Source: Saccoglossus kowalevskii
Taxonomy: Eukaryota > Hemichordata > Enteropneusta > Harrimaniidae
NCBI RefSeq assembly: GCF_000003605.2
Contig: NW_003131564.1
Location: 1 to 34,694 of the forward strand
Length of the DNA stretch: 34,694 nucleotides
Direction of reading: 5' to 3'
Shown: positions 33,873 to 34,694 of the stretch, piece after piece
Position numbering within the stretch: position 1 is the stretch's first letter
How the letters are laid out: every line of letters starts with the position of its first letter
Translations under genes and position numbers: made by a program
Notes under the pieces: model-generated
What the model was told of the DNA's origin: nothing
The model's input: only the letters and a program-made list of their open reading frames with translations
The model's database searches: none

Positions 33873-34473
33873 TTGGTACGCAAAGTTCGTTACCACATAC
33901 AATAAAGACACCTTGGTATGCAAAGTCCGTTACCCCATGCAATACAGAAACCTTGGTATGCAAAGTTCGTTGTTACCACAAACAATACAGACACATTGGT
34001 ATGCAAGGTCCGTTACCAAATGCAATACAGACACCTTGGTATGCAAAGTTCGTTACCACATACAATACAGACACCTTGGTATGCAAAGTTCGTTACCACA
34101 TACAATATAGACTCCTTGGTATGTAATGTTCGTTACCACATACAATACAGACACCTTGGTATGCAAAGTTCGTTACCACATACAATGAAGACACCTTGGT
34201 ATGCAAACTTGTTACCACATACAATACAGATACCTTGGTATGCAAAGTTCGTTACCACATACAATAAAGACACCTTGGTATACAAAGTTCGGTACCACAT
34301 ACAATAAAGACACCTTGGTATGCAATGTTCGGTACCACATACAATACAGACACCTTGGTATGCAAGGTCCGTTACCACATACAATGAAGACACCTTGGTA
34401 TGCAAGGTTCGTTACCACATACAATGAAGACACCTTGGTACGCAAATTTGTTACCACATACAATACAGACACC
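33873..34473. repeat. Shortened A joined to shortened B near the right end
   Basis: A starts at GGTACGC (33,873) and carries the 43-bp unit at 33,953-33,995 with CCACAAACAAT, as in the copy at 12,308. It runs through TATAGACTCC, TGTAATG, CAATGAAG and AACTTG, then jumps to B through a hybrid GGTATACAAAGTTCGGTACC unit near 34,279. B ends with the 39-mer at 34,435-34,473. Confidence 0.78.
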
Positions 34474-34694
34474 TTGGTATGCAAAGTTCGTTACCACATA
34501 CAATACAGACACCTTGGTATACAAAGTTCGTTACCACATACAATAAAGACACCTTGGTATGCAAAGTTCGTTACCACATACAATACATACACATTGGTAT
34601 GCATAGTTCGTTACCACATACAATAAAGACACGTTGGTATGCAAAGTTTGTTACCACATACAATACATACACATTGGTATGCAAAGTTTGTTGA
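34474..34694. repeat. Module E cut by the window end
   Basis: Five E units and the first 21 bases of the sixth, again directly after a B end unit. The final two bases are GA where the module would have AC. That may be a change, the edge of the array or the edge of the assembly. Confidence 0.75.

Larger units (their letters stand above)
1..34694. repeat. 40-bp tandem satellite array filling the whole window
   Basis: The unit begins TTGGTATGCAAAGTTCGTTA and continues CCACATACAATACAGACACC, repeated head to tail with no inversion and no unique sequence. Most units are exactly 40 bp; recurrent forms are 39 bp (one base lost in the GCAAATTTG or GCAAACTTG core) and 43 bp (extra GTT). Common point variants in the second half are CAATAAAG, CAATGAAG, CAATATAG, CATGCAAT, CATATAC and CATTACAG; in the first half TGTAATG, GGTACGC, GGTATAC, GTCCGTT, GTGCGTT and TTCGGTACC. 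These variants occur in reproducible orders, the mark of higher-order repeats. No gene is seen anywhere, so stretches not itemised below hold ordinary monomers. Satellite DNA of this kind is typical of eukaryotic heterochromatin; the chromosomal position and species are unknown to me. Confidence 0.98.

Noticed and set aside
1-34694. CRISPR array
   Set aside because: The units are contiguous and there are no unique spacers between repeats; the whole 40 bp is conserved. No cas-like gene is present.
1-34694. Telomeric repeat or ribosomal spacer repeat
   Set aside because: No TTAGGG-like or TTTAGGG-like short motif occurs, and no rRNA sequence is present. A 40-bp unit of this composition does not match either class as I know them.
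1-34694. Transposon or insertion sequence within the array
   Set aside because: No unit-to-unit interruption by non-repeat sequence was seen. The largest departure is 79 bp at 11,431-11,509, which is still alignable to the monomer.
34674-34694. True right border of the satellite at the final bases (GA for AC)
   Set aside because: Only two bases differ, which a substitution or contig-end error explains equally well. No flanking sequence is available.

Overview
The whole window is one tandem-repeat array, i.e. satellite (long minisatellite) DNA. The basic unit is 40 bp and every unit lies in the same orientation from the first base to the last. I estimate about 870 units from length divided by period; I did not count them. 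I found no protein-coding gene, RNA gene, transposon, CRISPR array or unique-sequence island. An uninterrupted array of this size with nested higher-order structure suggests a eukaryotic nuclear genome (pericentromeric, subtelomeric or other heterochromatin). I do not recognise the monomer, so I name no species.

The consensus monomer reads TTGGTATGCAAAGTTCGTTA for its first half and CCACATACAATACAGACACC for its second half. It is about 40 percent GC. The first half has imperfect dyad symmetry and the second half is rich in A and C on the + strand. Length variants are informative. A 39-bp form (core GCAAATTTGTTACC or GCAAACTTGTTACC) lacks one base, and a 43-bp form (GTTCGTTGTTACC) has an extra GTT.

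Point variants are not scattered at random. They recur in fixed orders, giving modules that I label A to G (my labels). A is 13 monomers, 522 bp, with the 43-bp unit inside. B is 8 monomers, 319 bp, with paired GGTACC sites. E is 7 monomers, 280 bp. F is 9 monomers, 360 bp. D is a 4-monomer, 160-bp higher-order repeat present in runs. G is 6 monomers, 240 bp. C is 6 monomers, 236 bp, rich in 39-bp units. A+B makes an 841-bp 21-mer found at full length six times. G+C makes a 476-bp 12-mer found complete five times and once truncated. One stretch (3039-4919) carries B-E-F-D-A in a row.

Layout: 1-2.5 kb has two A units 1,240 bp apart. 3.0-4.9 kb is the longest ordered superunit. 5.7-6.8 kb is C/G rich. 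7.1-9.4 kb holds a block repeated at 1,762 bp. 9.6-11.1 kb is B, F and an expanded D run, followed by the most degenerate pair of monomers at 11,431-11,509. 12.2-14.8 kb is A/B/E with an 802-bp head-to-tail duplication. 15.0-19.7 kb is a mosaic of C, E, F, D, A and G. 20.0-25.8 kb has several A/B units with local 199-bp duplications. 26.0-28.7 kb is G/C, a patch of single-base indels, then D runs. 28.7-31.5 kb is C/G with a 476-bp tandem duplication. 31.8-34.7 kb is A/B mosaic to the end. The open reading frames arise because the + strand consensus lacks stop codons; none looks like a real gene. Copy boundaries were read by eye and may be off by a few bases.
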